Positions 18,366 to 26,698 of a stretch of DNA of 64,000 nt are shown here, one piece after another; position 1 is the stretch's first letter, and each line of letters starts with the position of its first letter. The stretch is from NCBI RefSeq assembly GCF_007830545.1, contig NZ_VLLF01000004.1, forward strand, positions 124,001-188,000, written 5' to 3'. The stretch is from Roseibium hamelinense (GTDB taxonomy: Bacteria > Pseudomonadota > Alphaproteobacteria > Rhizobiales > Stappiaceae). The notes beneath the pieces are model-generated. The model did no database searches. It was not told the origin of the DNA and was given only the letters and a program-made list of their open reading frames with translations. The position numbers and the translations under genes were made by a program.

Positions 18366-18387
18366 ACGCCGGCATGTACCGGCGTTT
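18366..18387. terminator. Terminator between rpiR-type gene and cold-shock gene
   Basis: ACGCCGG and CCGGCGT form a seven-pair stem with a 6-nt loop (CATGTA), just after the regulator's stop codon and before the convergent cold-shock gene. The T-run is short (TTT). Confidence 0.55.
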
Positions 18388-18413
18388 GCACAGGAGCACT
18401 CGGCGCAGTGGTG

Positions 18414-18626
18414 TCAGGCCATTTCGAGCTGCGCAGCCTGTTTTCCGCGCCCGCGGCGGTCATCTTCAGCAACATATGTGACTTTTGCACCTTCCTCTGG
18501 TGCTGCAAGTCCGGCCTGTTCAAAGGCGGTAATATGCACAAAGACGTCCTTGCCGCCGCTTTCCGGAGTGATAAACCCGAAGCCGCGGTCATAATTAAAG
18601 AATTTGATGGTGCCATTCTCGCGCAT
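18414..18626 (-). CDS. Cold-shock domain protein (CspA family)
   Basis: A 70-residue single-domain nucleic-acid-binding protein. The RNP1 motif RGFGFI and RNP2 motif VFVHI are intact, and the start GTIKFFNYDRGFGFI is the typical CspA beginning. It probably acts as an RNA chaperone; whether it is cold-induced cannot be told from sequence. The ATG at 18626 has an AAGGA site. It is a single-gene unit with at least 90 nt of non-coding leader, which is common in csp genes. Confidence 0.95.
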   Translation of the reverse strand: MRENGTIKFFNYDRGFGFITPESGGKDVFVHITAFEQAGLAAPEEGAKVTYVAEDDRRGRGKQAAQLEMA

Positions 18627-19020
18627 GAGAATCCTTCCGTTCGTTCAATGCGGACCCAAAACCCGGTGACCGGTCCGCGGTACCGAGCAATCAACAGAAA
18701 CGGAAAAGGGGTATTCTCTCATTAAGGGACAGTGACTTTGCCCAAGGAAACCTGTCTTTGCCGGGTCTATCTGATTTCCCGATCGGCTTTCAGGCCGACA
18801 CTTGAAAACTAGGGAGTGCCCCCAAGTCTGACAAGCATCACGGTTGAGATTTCAACTTCCAAGAGCGTGCGCGCATTCAGCGTGAGAGCAATAAACCCCC
18901 TCTGTGACACCGGTCACATCCTGCAAGCCCGGCTCAATGTAGGCTGATGTTCATGGGCGAAAGAAGCGAACAGACGCCGAGCCCGATGTTGCACGAAAGC
19001 AGGACAGAGGGATCAATTCA
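18627..19020. other. 394-bp divergent intergenic region (csp leader and BA14K promoter region)
   Basis: No credible gene lies here. It holds the upstream leader of the cold-shock gene, a CRP-type palindrome at 18903-18918, and the upstream region of the BA14K gene. I found no convincing -35/-10 pair. Confidence 0.7.
18903..18918. promoter_or_regulatory. CRP/FNR-type binding-site candidate
   Basis: TGTGACACCGGTCACA matches the CRP consensus TGTGA-N6-TCACA exactly on both arms. It lies about 100 bp upstream of the BA14K gene start. No crp-family gene is in the window, so the binding protein is unknown. Confidence 0.5.
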
Positions 19021-19380
19021 ATGTTCAGGAACACACATATTAAGACAGCTGTTGTCGCCAGTACAATTGGCTTGGCTGCCGCAATGCTGCCATCACAATC
19101 CATGGCCCGGGACGGTTGGGAAACCGGGGCTGCGATTGCAGGCGGCTTTGTCGCTGGTGCGATTGTCGGATCTGCAATTTCAGGTCCGCGTTATGTCGCG
19201 CCGGCGCCAAATTACTACTACGCACCGCGTCGCCGCTATGTAGCTCCGGCTCCGGTATATTACCGAGCGCAGCCGTGGACCCCGGCTTGGTATCAGTATT
19301 GTTCAGCGAAATACCGCTCGTTCAATCCGCGCACCGGGTACTATCTCGCTTATTCCGGGCAATACCGCTTCTGCAGGTAG
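19021..19380 (+). CDS. BA14K family protein
   Basis: A 119-residue exported protein. A signal peptide (about residues 1-30, ending QSMA-RD) is followed by a glycine/alanine-rich hydrophobic stretch. Then comes a Tyr/Pro/Arg-rich middle (VAPAPNYYYAPRRRY) and the BA14K C-terminal motif with two Cys (YCSAKYRSFNPRTGYY and YRFC). The family is named for a Brucella 14-kDa immunoreactive lectin-like protein and is restricted to Rhizobiales-type bacteria. Its role here is unknown, probably envelope associated. Confidence 0.88.
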   Translation: MFRNTHIKTAVVASTIGLAAAMLPSQSMARDGWETGAAIAGGFVAGAIVGSAISGPRYVAPAPNYYYAPRRRYVAPAPVYYRAQPWTPAWYQYCSAKYRSFNPRTGYYLAYSGQYRFCR

Positions 19381-19391
19381 GTGCCGATCGA

Positions 19392-19856
19392 TCACGCACT
19401 TCCCGCAGAGATCCGCTTTGCAAGGCGCATGGTGGTTTCCAGTCGATTGAGAAACTGAGAACGGTCCGACTTGGTAAAGGATGGGCCGCGTTCTTTTATT
19501 TCGCCTATTTCGCGCAAATGGGTGTTCAAGTTGCGCATGGCAAGGCGCATGCCGATAGCGTCTTCACTGAACGGTTTGCCGGTTGGTGACAACACCTGGG
19601 CGCCATTGTTCACACAGCGTGATGCAAGAGGGACGTCTGCGGTGATGACGACGTCTCCCGCTCCAGCACGTTCCGCGATCCAGTCATCCGCAGCATCCGG
19701 GCCTTCGGGGACGATGATGCGCTCAACAAGATGGCTCGACGGCAAACGCATATGGCTGTTGCTGACAAACAGGGTCGCTACCCCGTGCCGGTCTGCGACA
19801 CGCACGCTTTCTTCCTTCACCGGGCAGGCATCTGCATCAATATAGAGCTTTGTCAT
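19392..19856 (-). CDS. YaiI/YqxD family protein (DUF188)
   Basis: A 154-residue protein of the DUF188 family, with a PIN-like N-terminus (LYIDADACPVKEE) and the conserved NSHMRLP, VVITADVPLASRC and LSPTGKPFSEDAIGMRLAMR segments. Acidic residues resemble those of PIN-type nucleases, but no activity is established. The ATG at 19856 overlaps the stop of the upstream flavoprotein gene by 4 nt (ATGA), which supports this start over a longer open frame. Confidence 0.92.
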   Translation of the reverse strand: MTKLYIDADACPVKEESVRVADRHGVATLFVSNSHMRLPSSHLVERIIVPEGPDAADDWIAERAGAGDVVITADVPLASRCVNNGAQVLSPTGKPFSEDAIGMRLAMRNLNTHLREIGEIKERGPSFTKSDRSQFLNRLETTMRLAKRISAGSA

Positions 19857-21076
19857 GCGACCCCGCGCATCTTCGTTTTGTTTAGGCGGGCATGAATGCC
19901 CTCTGCGGCGGCCATACCGGTCGAGAAACATGCCTGAAGCAGGTAGCCTCCGGTTGGCGCTTCCCAATCAAGCATTTCACCTGCCGCAAAGACACCAGGC
20001 AATTTTTTTACCATCATCCGCTCATCAAGTTCGCAAAGCCGGATACCGCCTGCGGACGAAATCGCTCTTTCAATTGGGTAGGCTGAAACGGCGGTTAGTT
20101 GAAGACCCTTGATGGTGCGGGCCAACTTCGTGGGGTCCGTATCGAGAGGACCGGCCTCGCGGCACAGCCCGATTTCGGCGGGTGTCAGCTTGAGCGCTTT
20201 GCGTAAAAAATTCGTCATGGACTGTTTGCCTCGTGGTTTCGCCAACCGGGATTCCACAGCCGCTAGCGAATGGTCTGGCAACAGGTCAATAAAAAGAGTG
20301 CATGCGCCATCCCGTTTGATCGCGGTTCGGAGTTCAGCCGAAAGCGCGTAAACAGCCCCACCTTCCAGGCCTTTTTCTGACAGGATCGCCTCGCCTTTGA
20401 TGGTACTGCCTTCTGCGGACAGAGCAATTCGCTTCAATGGTGTGCCAGAAAAACGATCTTTGAGGTGGTCCGACCAGTCAACGCAGAAGCCGCAATTGGC
20501 CGGCTCAAGATCTCGGACGTCGACACCGGCTTCGGACAGGGCTCGAACCCATGCGCCGTCTGATCCAAGTCTGGCCCAACTTGCGCCGCCCATAGCGAGC
20601 AGTGTTGCACTGGCATGTGCCGTCTCGCGGGTTCCGTCTGGCCCTTCGGTGACAGAGTTGCCGTCCTTGTCAAACCCCTGCCAGATGCGGCGCGTGCTTA
20701 TTGTGACACCGCGCTCTAAAAGCCGTGCGAGCAAGGAACGCAACAACGGCGAAGCTTTCATGGCCTTGGGAAACACCCGGCCGCTGGAACCGACAAAGGT
20801 CTCCGCTCCCAGATCATCGCACCAGCCGCGAAACGCTTCCGGCGGGAAACGATTTAGTAGAGGGGCAAAGAAATCGTCAGCCTCGCGGTAGCGATGCACG
20901 AATTGAGACATGTCTTCGGAGTGGGTAAGGTTCAAGCCGCCGCGGCCTGCCATCAAGAACTTGCGGGCCGCTGATGGCATTCGCTCAATGATGGCAATGG
21001 AGTGTCCGAGGCTGCTGAGCTTGTCAGCCGCAACAAGGCCGGCAGGGCCGGCCCCCACAATCAATACGTCTATCAT
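19853..21076 (-). CDS. HI0933-like NAD(P)/FAD-dependent oxidoreductase (TIGR03862-type)
   Basis: A 407-residue flavoprotein. The Rossmann motif VLIVGAGPAGLVAADKLSSLG starts at residue 4. The family signature MAGRGGLNLTHSE is near residue 45, and a C-terminal FAD contact (GVFAAGEMLDWEAPTGGYLLQACFSTG) is present. It is a distant paralogue of the truncated protein at 1-833, of the subgroup with RGGLN instead of GGGRCN. Substrate is unknown. It is coupled to the DUF188 gene by a 4-nt overlap. Confidence 0.88.
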   Translation of the reverse strand: MIDVLIVGAGPAGLVAADKLSSLGHSIAIIERMPSAARKFLMAGRGGLNLTHSEDMSQFVHRYREADDFFAPLLNRFPPEAFRGWCDDLGAETFVGSSGRVFPKAMKASPLLRSLLARLLERGVTISTRRIWQGFDKDGNSVTEGPDGTRETAHASATLLAMGGASWARLGSDGAWVRALSEAGVDVRDLEPANCGFCVDWSDHLKDRFSGTPLKRIALSAEGSTIKGEAILSEKGLEGGAVYALSAELRTAIKRDGACTLFIDLLPDHSLAAVESRLAKPRGKQSMTNFLRKALKLTPAEIGLCREAGPLDTDPTKLARTIKGLQLTAVSAYPIERAISSAGGIRLCELDERMMVKKLPGVFAAGEMLDWEAPTGGYLLQACFSTGMAAAEGIHARLNKTKMRGVA

Positions 21077-21269
21077 GCGCTGGTTATAGCCGACTTGATA
21101 TTATCCGCCACCCGTATGGTTTCGATTGTTGCAATTCCTGATTGTTTTGAATTTCTTTCAATATTTACAGATGAACTTATCGTAAACAATTGTGATTTAC
21201 AGTATTTTTGAATTTTTGGGTGAAAGATCGAAAAAGAGCAAATTACGGACAAGAGGTTTGGAGTTGCCG

Positions 21270-22463
21270 ATGACGACGAAGGCACAGCAGTTGCTTGTAG
21301 TTGACCCGGACCCGAAGGTTCGCGATGCGTTTCTTCGTTTGTTTTCATCCAACTACCTAGTCACTGTTTTCGACAATCCTGACGGCGCACTTAAGTGGTT
21401 GGCCGCTCACCCTGACGTGGCCGTGATTGTATCATGTGCCAACTTGACCGGTCATGGTGGGGCCGTTTTTCTTCAAGCGTCCGAACATCATGCACCGCAT
21501 GCCGCTCGTATCATGCTGACGGCCGAACAGTCGGTTGAGGTTTTGAAAGCCGCCGTTAATTCCGGGCACCTGTTCATGCTTTTGACAAAGCCTTGCTCGC
21601 CGAAGGAACTCATTTCGGCCGTCGAGGCAGGCTGTGCCCATCACGACAGGCTGGCGCAGGAGCGCCTGCTTTTGGAAAAGACACTCAAGGGTTCGGTCAA
21701 ACTGCTGATCGATATGCTGTCGCTGTTTCATGCTGACGCATTCCGGAAGACCAGCACCATGCGCACCCAAGCGATGAAGATCGCTAAACGCCTAAATCTG
21801 AAACGAACTTGGGAACTGGAAATGGCGATTTTGCTGTCGCCACTGGGTGAGGCTTTGCTTCCCAAGGACATTTTGTCCCGGTATAGAGCTGCAAAGACAT
21901 TAACCGAGCAGCAAAAAGACGTGTTGGAGAGGGCTCCGGGCCAGACGCGTGATCTTTTGAAAAATATTCCTCAGCTCGATAAGGTTGCGCATATCCTTTA
22001 TTTGTCCGGCCGCGGTTTCGACGGTTCGGGCTTTCCAAAAAACGGACCTGTTGGCAAGGATATCCCGCTGCCGTCGCGGCTTGTCCGCATCTTGACGGAT
22101 CTCTGGTATGCCAGCCCGGAAAATGGAGTTGATGCGGCGGCATTCGAGGCGCTCTCGATCAAGGGCCGTCAATACGATCCTTACTTGTTGGAAATTGCGC
22201 GCTCCTGCCTGCTGACTGATGGTGACGACAAACCTCGTCGCCAAGTCACTCTTTGTTATATTCGCGCGCTCAAACCCGGCGACGTGCTGGTGGACGATAT
22301 CCTGACCGACGGGGGCTATGAACTGGTTCTGTCGCGGGATCATCAACTGACCGAGACAACCATCCGGCGTTTGGAGCAGTACAATCATGTGTCGGGCATC
22401 CGGCAGCCGATCAGGGTTCACCGGGAAGTGGAGAAAGCCGCTGCGGAGAACATTCCCGCATGA
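21270..22463 (+). CDS. RpfG-like response regulator with degenerate receiver and degenerate HD-GYP domain
   Basis: A 397-residue protein. Residues 6-125 are a CheY-like receiver with the acidic pair at Asp12/Asp14, Thr84 and Lys107 kept, but the phospho-acceptor Asp position is Cys56 (VIVSCANL). Residues about 150-315 align with an HD-GYP domain. The HD pair is replaced by Ser190-Pro191 (AILLSPLGEALLPKDIL) and GYP reads GFP (FDGSGFPKNGPVGKDIPLPSRL). Metal-dependent c-di-GMP hydrolysis is therefore unlikely; it may be a binding or scaffold protein. The ATG at 21270 follows a GGAG site. Its end is 4 bp from the convergent glycosyltransferase. Confidence 0.82.
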   Translation: MTTKAQQLLVVDPDPKVRDAFLRLFSSNYLVTVFDNPDGALKWLAAHPDVAVIVSCANLTGHGGAVFLQASEHHAPHAARIMLTAEQSVEVLKAAVNSGHLFMLLTKPCSPKELISAVEAGCAHHDRLAQERLLLEKTLKGSVKLLIDMLSLFHADAFRKTSTMRTQAMKIAKRLNLKRTWELEMAILLSPLGEALLPKDILSRYRAAKTLTEQQKDVLERAPGQTRDLLKNIPQLDKVAHILYLSGRGFDGSGFPKNGPVGKDIPLPSRLVRILTDLWYASPENGVDAAAFEALSIKGRQYDPYLLEIARSCLLTDGDDKPRRQVTLCYIRALKPGDVLVDDILTDGGYELVLSRDHQLTETTIRRLEQYNHVSGIRQPIRVHREVEKAAAENIPA

Positions 22464-22467
22464 GTGT

Positions 22468-23247
22468 TCAGCGCCGATCCATCAGTTCGCTCTGATAGGC
22501 TTTAGCCACCCGCAGAAACCTTGCATGAGCGTAGTTCATCGCAAGAATGAACCCCCACCAACCGTACCGCCAATATTGGCGCATCACATATCCCTTTACG
22601 AACGACAGCGGAAACTCGGTCAGGAGCCGGATTTTTGAAAGCTTCCGGCCGCGGGAGCGCATGTCATCGACCTGCATGTTGGAATAGCGGTTGTATTTCC
22701 CCACCTGAAAATCAAGTGATTTGACCGAACGGTGGGCCATGATTCCGTTCAGATCGGCAATTTGAGCTCCTTTGGGCGGACGAACGGTGTCATGGACAGA
22801 TGAGTCAGAGAACCGGCCTTTTCGCCGGTCATATAGACGGATTTGGTGATATCCATAGGCCCATGGCGCAGGTTTTGCCTCGTGCGGAAATGTATCGCGG
22901 ATCATAACGCGCCAGAAATCAGAGGTGCGATAGGTTTCAGTCGCAAACAACGTTTTGATTTCGGCCGCAAGGTCCTCAGTGACCTCCTCGTCCGCATCGA
23001 GATTGAGCAGCCAATCGTTCCGGCATTGATCTTCGCCGAAACGCTTCTGAGGACCATATCCGGGCCAGGCGTTGAAGACGACACGCGCGCCAAGTTCTTC
23101 GGCAACAGCCTGCGTGCCATCCGTAGAGCCGCTGTCAATGACGACGACCTCATCGAGCCAGTCACGCACGCTGGTGATCGGCTTAGCGATGCGGTCCGCT
23201 TCGTTTTGGGCAATGATGAAAGCGGAAAGCGGCAGGCGCTCGGACAT
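22468..23247 (-). CDS. Glycosyltransferase family 2, lipopolysaccharide-core type
   Basis: A 259-residue GT2 enzyme of the WaaE/KdtX-like group. The N-terminal nucleotide-sugar region has SAFIIAQNEADRI and VVVIDSGSTDGT, followed by the DxD-type motif LNLDADEEV and a C-terminal region ending in a membrane-proximal helix. Relatives add glucose to the inner core of LPS; the sugar here is not known. No other LPS gene is adjacent. Confidence 0.88.
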   Translation of the reverse strand: MSERLPLSAFIIAQNEADRIAKPITSVRDWLDEVVVIDSGSTDGTQAVAEELGARVVFNAWPGYGPQKRFGEDQCRNDWLLNLDADEEVTEDLAAEIKTLFATETYRTSDFWRVMIRDTFPHEAKPAPWAYGYHQIRLYDRRKGRFSDSSVHDTVRPPKGAQIADLNGIMAHRSVKSLDFQVGKYNRYSNMQVDDMRSRGRKLSKIRLLTEFPLSFVKGYVMRQYWRYGWWGFILAMNYAHARFLRVAKAYQSELMDRR

Positions 23248-23340
23248 AGTCGGACGTTTTCAGCTGAAGATCTCGGATCCGCGCCTTTTAACTTCGCAAT
23301 TGCGAAAAAGAAAGCTGTACCGCGACCTTCAGCCGATGTT

Positions 23341-25005
23341 TCAAGCAACCCTGCCGAAAAAGGCGTCTAGCCCCTCCAGATTGACAGTTTTCCCCTCGAG
23401 GCGACCACTAAAGACCGGGCAATTTGCCGGCATGAGATCAAGTGCTTCCAGCGCGATGGATACAGGCGCGCTGGAAAGATTGAACGCACACAGAATGCAT
23501 TCATCGCCGTGTTCGCGTAAAAACACGAGGCTCTCATCTTTCTGATCGAGGAAGGCAATGCTTCCTTTCAGCAGAGCGGTTTGCCGCTTGCGCCAGTGTA
23601 GAAAGGCACGCGTCTTTTCTAAAACTGAATCGAAAACATCCAGCTGGGTCCCGACCGCACGGCTTCGATGCTCCGGCGCGACAGGCAGCCAGGGGGCGCC
23701 ATCAGTAAAGCTGGCGTTTAGATTGTCTGCAGTCCAGGGCATGGGTGTCCGGCAGCCATCCCGGCCCTTAAATCTTGGCCAAAAGCGAATCCCATAGGGA
23801 TCTTGCAGATGTTCGAAAAGGACATCCGCCTCGGTCAAGCCGAGTTCTTCGCCCTGATAAAGGCACGGAGTGCCGCGCAGGCTGGTCACGAGCGCGATTG
23901 CCAGAGGCGAAAAGCGATCCTGCTGCTTCCCTTCGCCCCAGCGTGTTGCGACACGAACGACATCATGGTTTGACAAGGCCCAGCTTGGCCAACCGCTTCC
24001 AATGCCGTTTTCCATGCCTTCAATTGTGTTCTGGATATATGCAGCCGATCGCGAAGTCGACAAAAGGTCGAAGCTATACGCCATATGAATCCGTTTGCCG
24101 GCCTCTGTATAGGCTGCTGTGGTTTCGATCACGTCCCGGTCCGCGCCAATTTCCCCCACAGATGTCGCACCCGGATATTGGTCCAGTAGCGCCCGCAACC
24201 TCTCCAGAAATTGCAGATTTTCCGGTTGCGTCTTGTCGTAAATATGGTGCTGGAATGCGTAGGGATTTGTGGTCTCAACGCCCGTCAGCTGCGCGCCTTC
24301 CGGGAGCGGTGGATTATTCCTCAGTTCCTTGTCATGGAAATAAAAATTCACGGTGTCGAGGCGGAAACCATCGACGCCGCGGTCCAACCAGAACTTTGCT
24401 GCATCCAAAACGGCATCTTGCACATCCGGGTGGTGGAAGTTCAGATCTGGCTGGCTGGCAAGGAAATTGTGGAGGTAATACTGGCAGCGGACGCTGTCCC
24501 ATTCCCAAGCAGGGCCGCCAAAAATCGACAACCAGTTGTTAGGTGGATTCCCATCCGGTTTTGCTTCGGACCAAACATACCAATCTGCTTTGGCATTTTC
24601 GCGGGACGAACGGCTTTCCTTGAACCAGGCGTGCTGATCCGATGTGTGTGAGATCACCAGATCAATCATCACCTTTATGCCGTGTGCATGAGCTTCGGCT
24701 GTCATTTCGTCGAAGTCGGCCAGGGTGCCGAACATTGGATCGACATCCTTGTAGTCCGAAACATCGTAGCCGAAATCATCCATGGGAGATGTGAAAAACG
24801 GTGAAAGCCAGATGGCATCGACACCCAGTGCAGCGATGTATTCGAGCCGTTGCGTGACGCCCTTCAAATCGCCGATGCCGTCGTTGTTTGAGTCTTGAAA
24901 TGAGCGCGGATAGATCTGGTAAATCACCGCCCCACGCCACCAATCGGCATCGAATTGCAAACCTGTGCCGGAAAGTGTGTTTTGTTTGGCGTCGGACACG
25001 CTCAT
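23341..25005 (-). CDS. Alpha-glucosidase (glycoside hydrolase family 13)
   Basis: A 554-residue cytoplasmic GH13 enzyme with no signal peptide. The conserved regions are visible: VMIDLVISHTSDQH, GFRLDTVNF (nucleophile Asp217), SVGEIGAD (acid/base Glu285) and ALSNHDVVR. The stretch DGFRLDTVNFYFHD is like that of marine Halomonas-type alpha-1,4-glucosidases acting on maltose or sucrose-like disaccharides. The ATG at 25005 has a GGAGAG site. A LacI-type palindrome lies 43 bp upstream. It is a lone gene without a sugar transporter beside it. Confidence 0.93.
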   Translation of the reverse strand: MSVSDAKQNTLSGTGLQFDADWWRGAVIYQIYPRSFQDSNNDGIGDLKGVTQRLEYIAALGVDAIWLSPFFTSPMDDFGYDVSDYKDVDPMFGTLADFDEMTAEAHAHGIKVMIDLVISHTSDQHAWFKESRSSRENAKADWYVWSEAKPDGNPPNNWLSIFGGPAWEWDSVRCQYYLHNFLASQPDLNFHHPDVQDAVLDAAKFWLDRGVDGFRLDTVNFYFHDKELRNNPPLPEGAQLTGVETTNPYAFQHHIYDKTQPENLQFLERLRALLDQYPGATSVGEIGADRDVIETTAAYTEAGKRIHMAYSFDLLSTSRSAAYIQNTIEGMENGIGSGWPSWALSNHDVVRVATRWGEGKQQDRFSPLAIALVTSLRGTPCLYQGEELGLTEADVLFEHLQDPYGIRFWPRFKGRDGCRTPMPWTADNLNASFTDGAPWLPVAPEHRSRAVGTQLDVFDSVLEKTRAFLHWRKRQTALLKGSIAFLDQKDESLVFLREHGDECILCAFNLSSAPVSIALEALDLMPANCPVFSGRLEGKTVNLEGLDAFFGRVA

Positions 25006-25414
25006 GATGCTCTCCAGGGGATTGGGAAGTGTTCTGATTGCGCATTCCAAAGCGCTTTGAATGGCTATCGGCAATGTGGTGTGAGGTCAAGTTGTCCGTC
25101 GGCCTTAATGGTTGTTTTTGCGTTTCAAACAATTGGAGCCAACCCAGTGGCTGGTGTTGGCGTTTTGATGCACAATTTTTGCTTACAGTCGGCTGGCTTC
25201 GAGTAAAGAATCGCCTTTTTGGATCAATCTCGATGGTGCCTAACTAGCTGAATTTACGAATTTTTATCGATCATCATTACGTTTTGGTCAAATTGTGCTT
25301 GCAAGCACGGTCGAGGAGTGAAACTGTGCCCCGATAGTGTTGCAGTGCAGCGAAACGAACATGCGCTCCGCTCGGATGAAGACGCGCCCAGCGCGCAACA
25401 AAGGGAGAAACGTG
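25006..25414. other. 409-bp divergent intergenic region
   Basis: No convincing gene is visible. The part near the alpha-glucosidase carries the palindrome at 25048-25059. The middle is AT-rich, and the part before the thiolase gene has several short open frames in poor context that I take as non-coding. A strong ribosome-binding site (GGGAGAAA) ends it. Confidence 0.6.
25048..25059. promoter_or_regulatory. LacI-family operator candidate upstream of the alpha-glucosidase
   Basis: CAAAGCGCTTTG is a perfect 12-bp palindrome with the central CG typical of LacI/AglR/MalI-type operators. It is 43 bp from the alpha-glucosidase start. No lacI-family gene is in the window, so the regulator would be encoded elsewhere. 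Confidence 0.6.
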
Positions 25415-26581
25415 ATGACCGCAGCTATGGTCGGTTGGGCCCATTTGCCTTTTGGAAAGCACAGCGAAGAAACAGTCGAGAACTTGATTGTCAAAGCGGC
25501 CTCAAAGGCCATCGACGATGCTGGAATTTCGCCGGAAGATGTGGATGAAATCCTGCTTGGACATTTCAATGCGGGCTTTTCAGCGCAAGATTTCACCGCT
25601 TCTTTGGTTTTGCAGGCGGACGATGCGCTGCGGTTCAAACCAGCGACGCGCGTCGAAAACGCCTGTGCGACCGGGTCAGCTGCAGTCCAACAGGGTGTTC
25701 GCGCAATTTCTTCCGGCGATGCGAAGTTCGTCCTGGTTGTCGGCGTTGAACAAATGACAACCACACCCGGCCCAGAGATTGGCAAAAATCTGCTCAAGGC
25801 ATCCTATTTGAAAGAAGAGGGCGATATCCCGGCCGGGTTTGCCGGCGTATTCGGCAAGATCGCCGACGGTTACTTTCAAAAATATGGCGACCAATCCGAT
25901 GCGCTGGCGCGAATTGCAGCCAAAAACCACAAAAACGGTGTCGCCAATCCTTACGCTCAAATGCGCAAGGATCTCGGGTTCGATTTCTGCCGTGCGGAAA
26001 GCGAAAAGAACCCGTTTGTTGCAGGGCCGCTCAAGCGCACAGATTGTTCCCTGGTGTCGGACGGTGCGGCGGCTTTGGTGCTGACCGATCCGGCGACGGC
26101 CCTTGGTATGAAGAAAGCTGTTGCTTTCCGCTCGATGGCGCATGTCCAGGACTTTCTGCCCATGTCGAAGCGGGACATTCTCAAATTCGAAGGCTGCTCC
26201 AAGGCATGGGGTGCAGCTCTGGGCGATGCCGGACTGGCACTTGACGATCTTTCCTTCGTAGAGACCCACGATTGTTTCACGATCGCTGAGTTGATCGAGT
26301 ACGAGGCAATGGGCCTGACCAAGGAAGGTGAGGGCGCGCGTGCAGCTCTTGAAGGCTGGACCGAAATGGACGGCAAATTGCCGGTCAATCCGTCAGGCGG
26401 ATTGAAGGCGAAAGGTCATCCGATCGGTGCCACCGGCGTGTCCATGCATGTTCTGAGCGCCATGCAATTGACTGGTGAGGCTGGCGATATCCAGGTCAAA
26501 GATGCTGAGCTGGGAGGCATTTTCAATATGGGCGGCGCGGCCGTTGCGAACTACGTCTCGATCCTTCAGGCGATGAAATAA
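25415..26581 (+). CDS. Thiolase family protein (acetyl-CoA acetyltransferase-like)
   Basis: A 388-residue thiolase-fold enzyme. The acyl-accepting Cys84 is in RVENACATGSAA. The C-terminal catalytic motifs are THDCFTIAE and NPSGGLKAKGHPIGATG. The NxHDCF-type sequence places it nearer the SCP-x/non-PhaA thiolases than classical PhaA, so acetoacetyl-CoA formation is not assured. The ATG at 25415 follows GGGAGAAAC. It stands alone between its own promoter region and a terminator. Confidence 0.9.
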   Translation: MTAAMVGWAHLPFGKHSEETVENLIVKAASKAIDDAGISPEDVDEILLGHFNAGFSAQDFTASLVLQADDALRFKPATRVENACATGSAAVQQGVRAISSGDAKFVLVVGVEQMTTTPGPEIGKNLLKASYLKEEGDIPAGFAGVFGKIADGYFQKYGDQSDALARIAAKNHKNGVANPYAQMRKDLGFDFCRAESEKNPFVAGPLKRTDCSLVSDGAAALVLTDPATALGMKKAVAFRSMAHVQDFLPMSKRDILKFEGCSKAWGAALGDAGLALDDLSFVETHDCFTIAELIEYEAMGLTKEGEGARAALEGWTEMDGKLPVNPSGGLKAKGHPIGATGVSMHVLSAMQLTGEAGDIQVKDAELGGIFNMGGAAVANYVSILQAMK

Positions 26582-26603
26582 TTCATTGCTCATATCAAAA
26601 ACA

Positions 26604-26632
26604 AAGGCCGCCATCGGGGCGGCCTTTTTTCG
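26604..26632 (+). terminator. Rho-independent terminator after the thiolase gene
   Basis: AAGGCCGCC and GGCGGCCTT pair around a 5-nt loop (ATCGG) and are followed by TTTTTT, 23 nt after the stop codon. Confidence 0.9.
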
Positions 26633-26698
26633 AGGCTAGACGCCGAAACACATTGCGCACTAATAACACTGTATTGTCATTTATTACGAGGTATTTTT

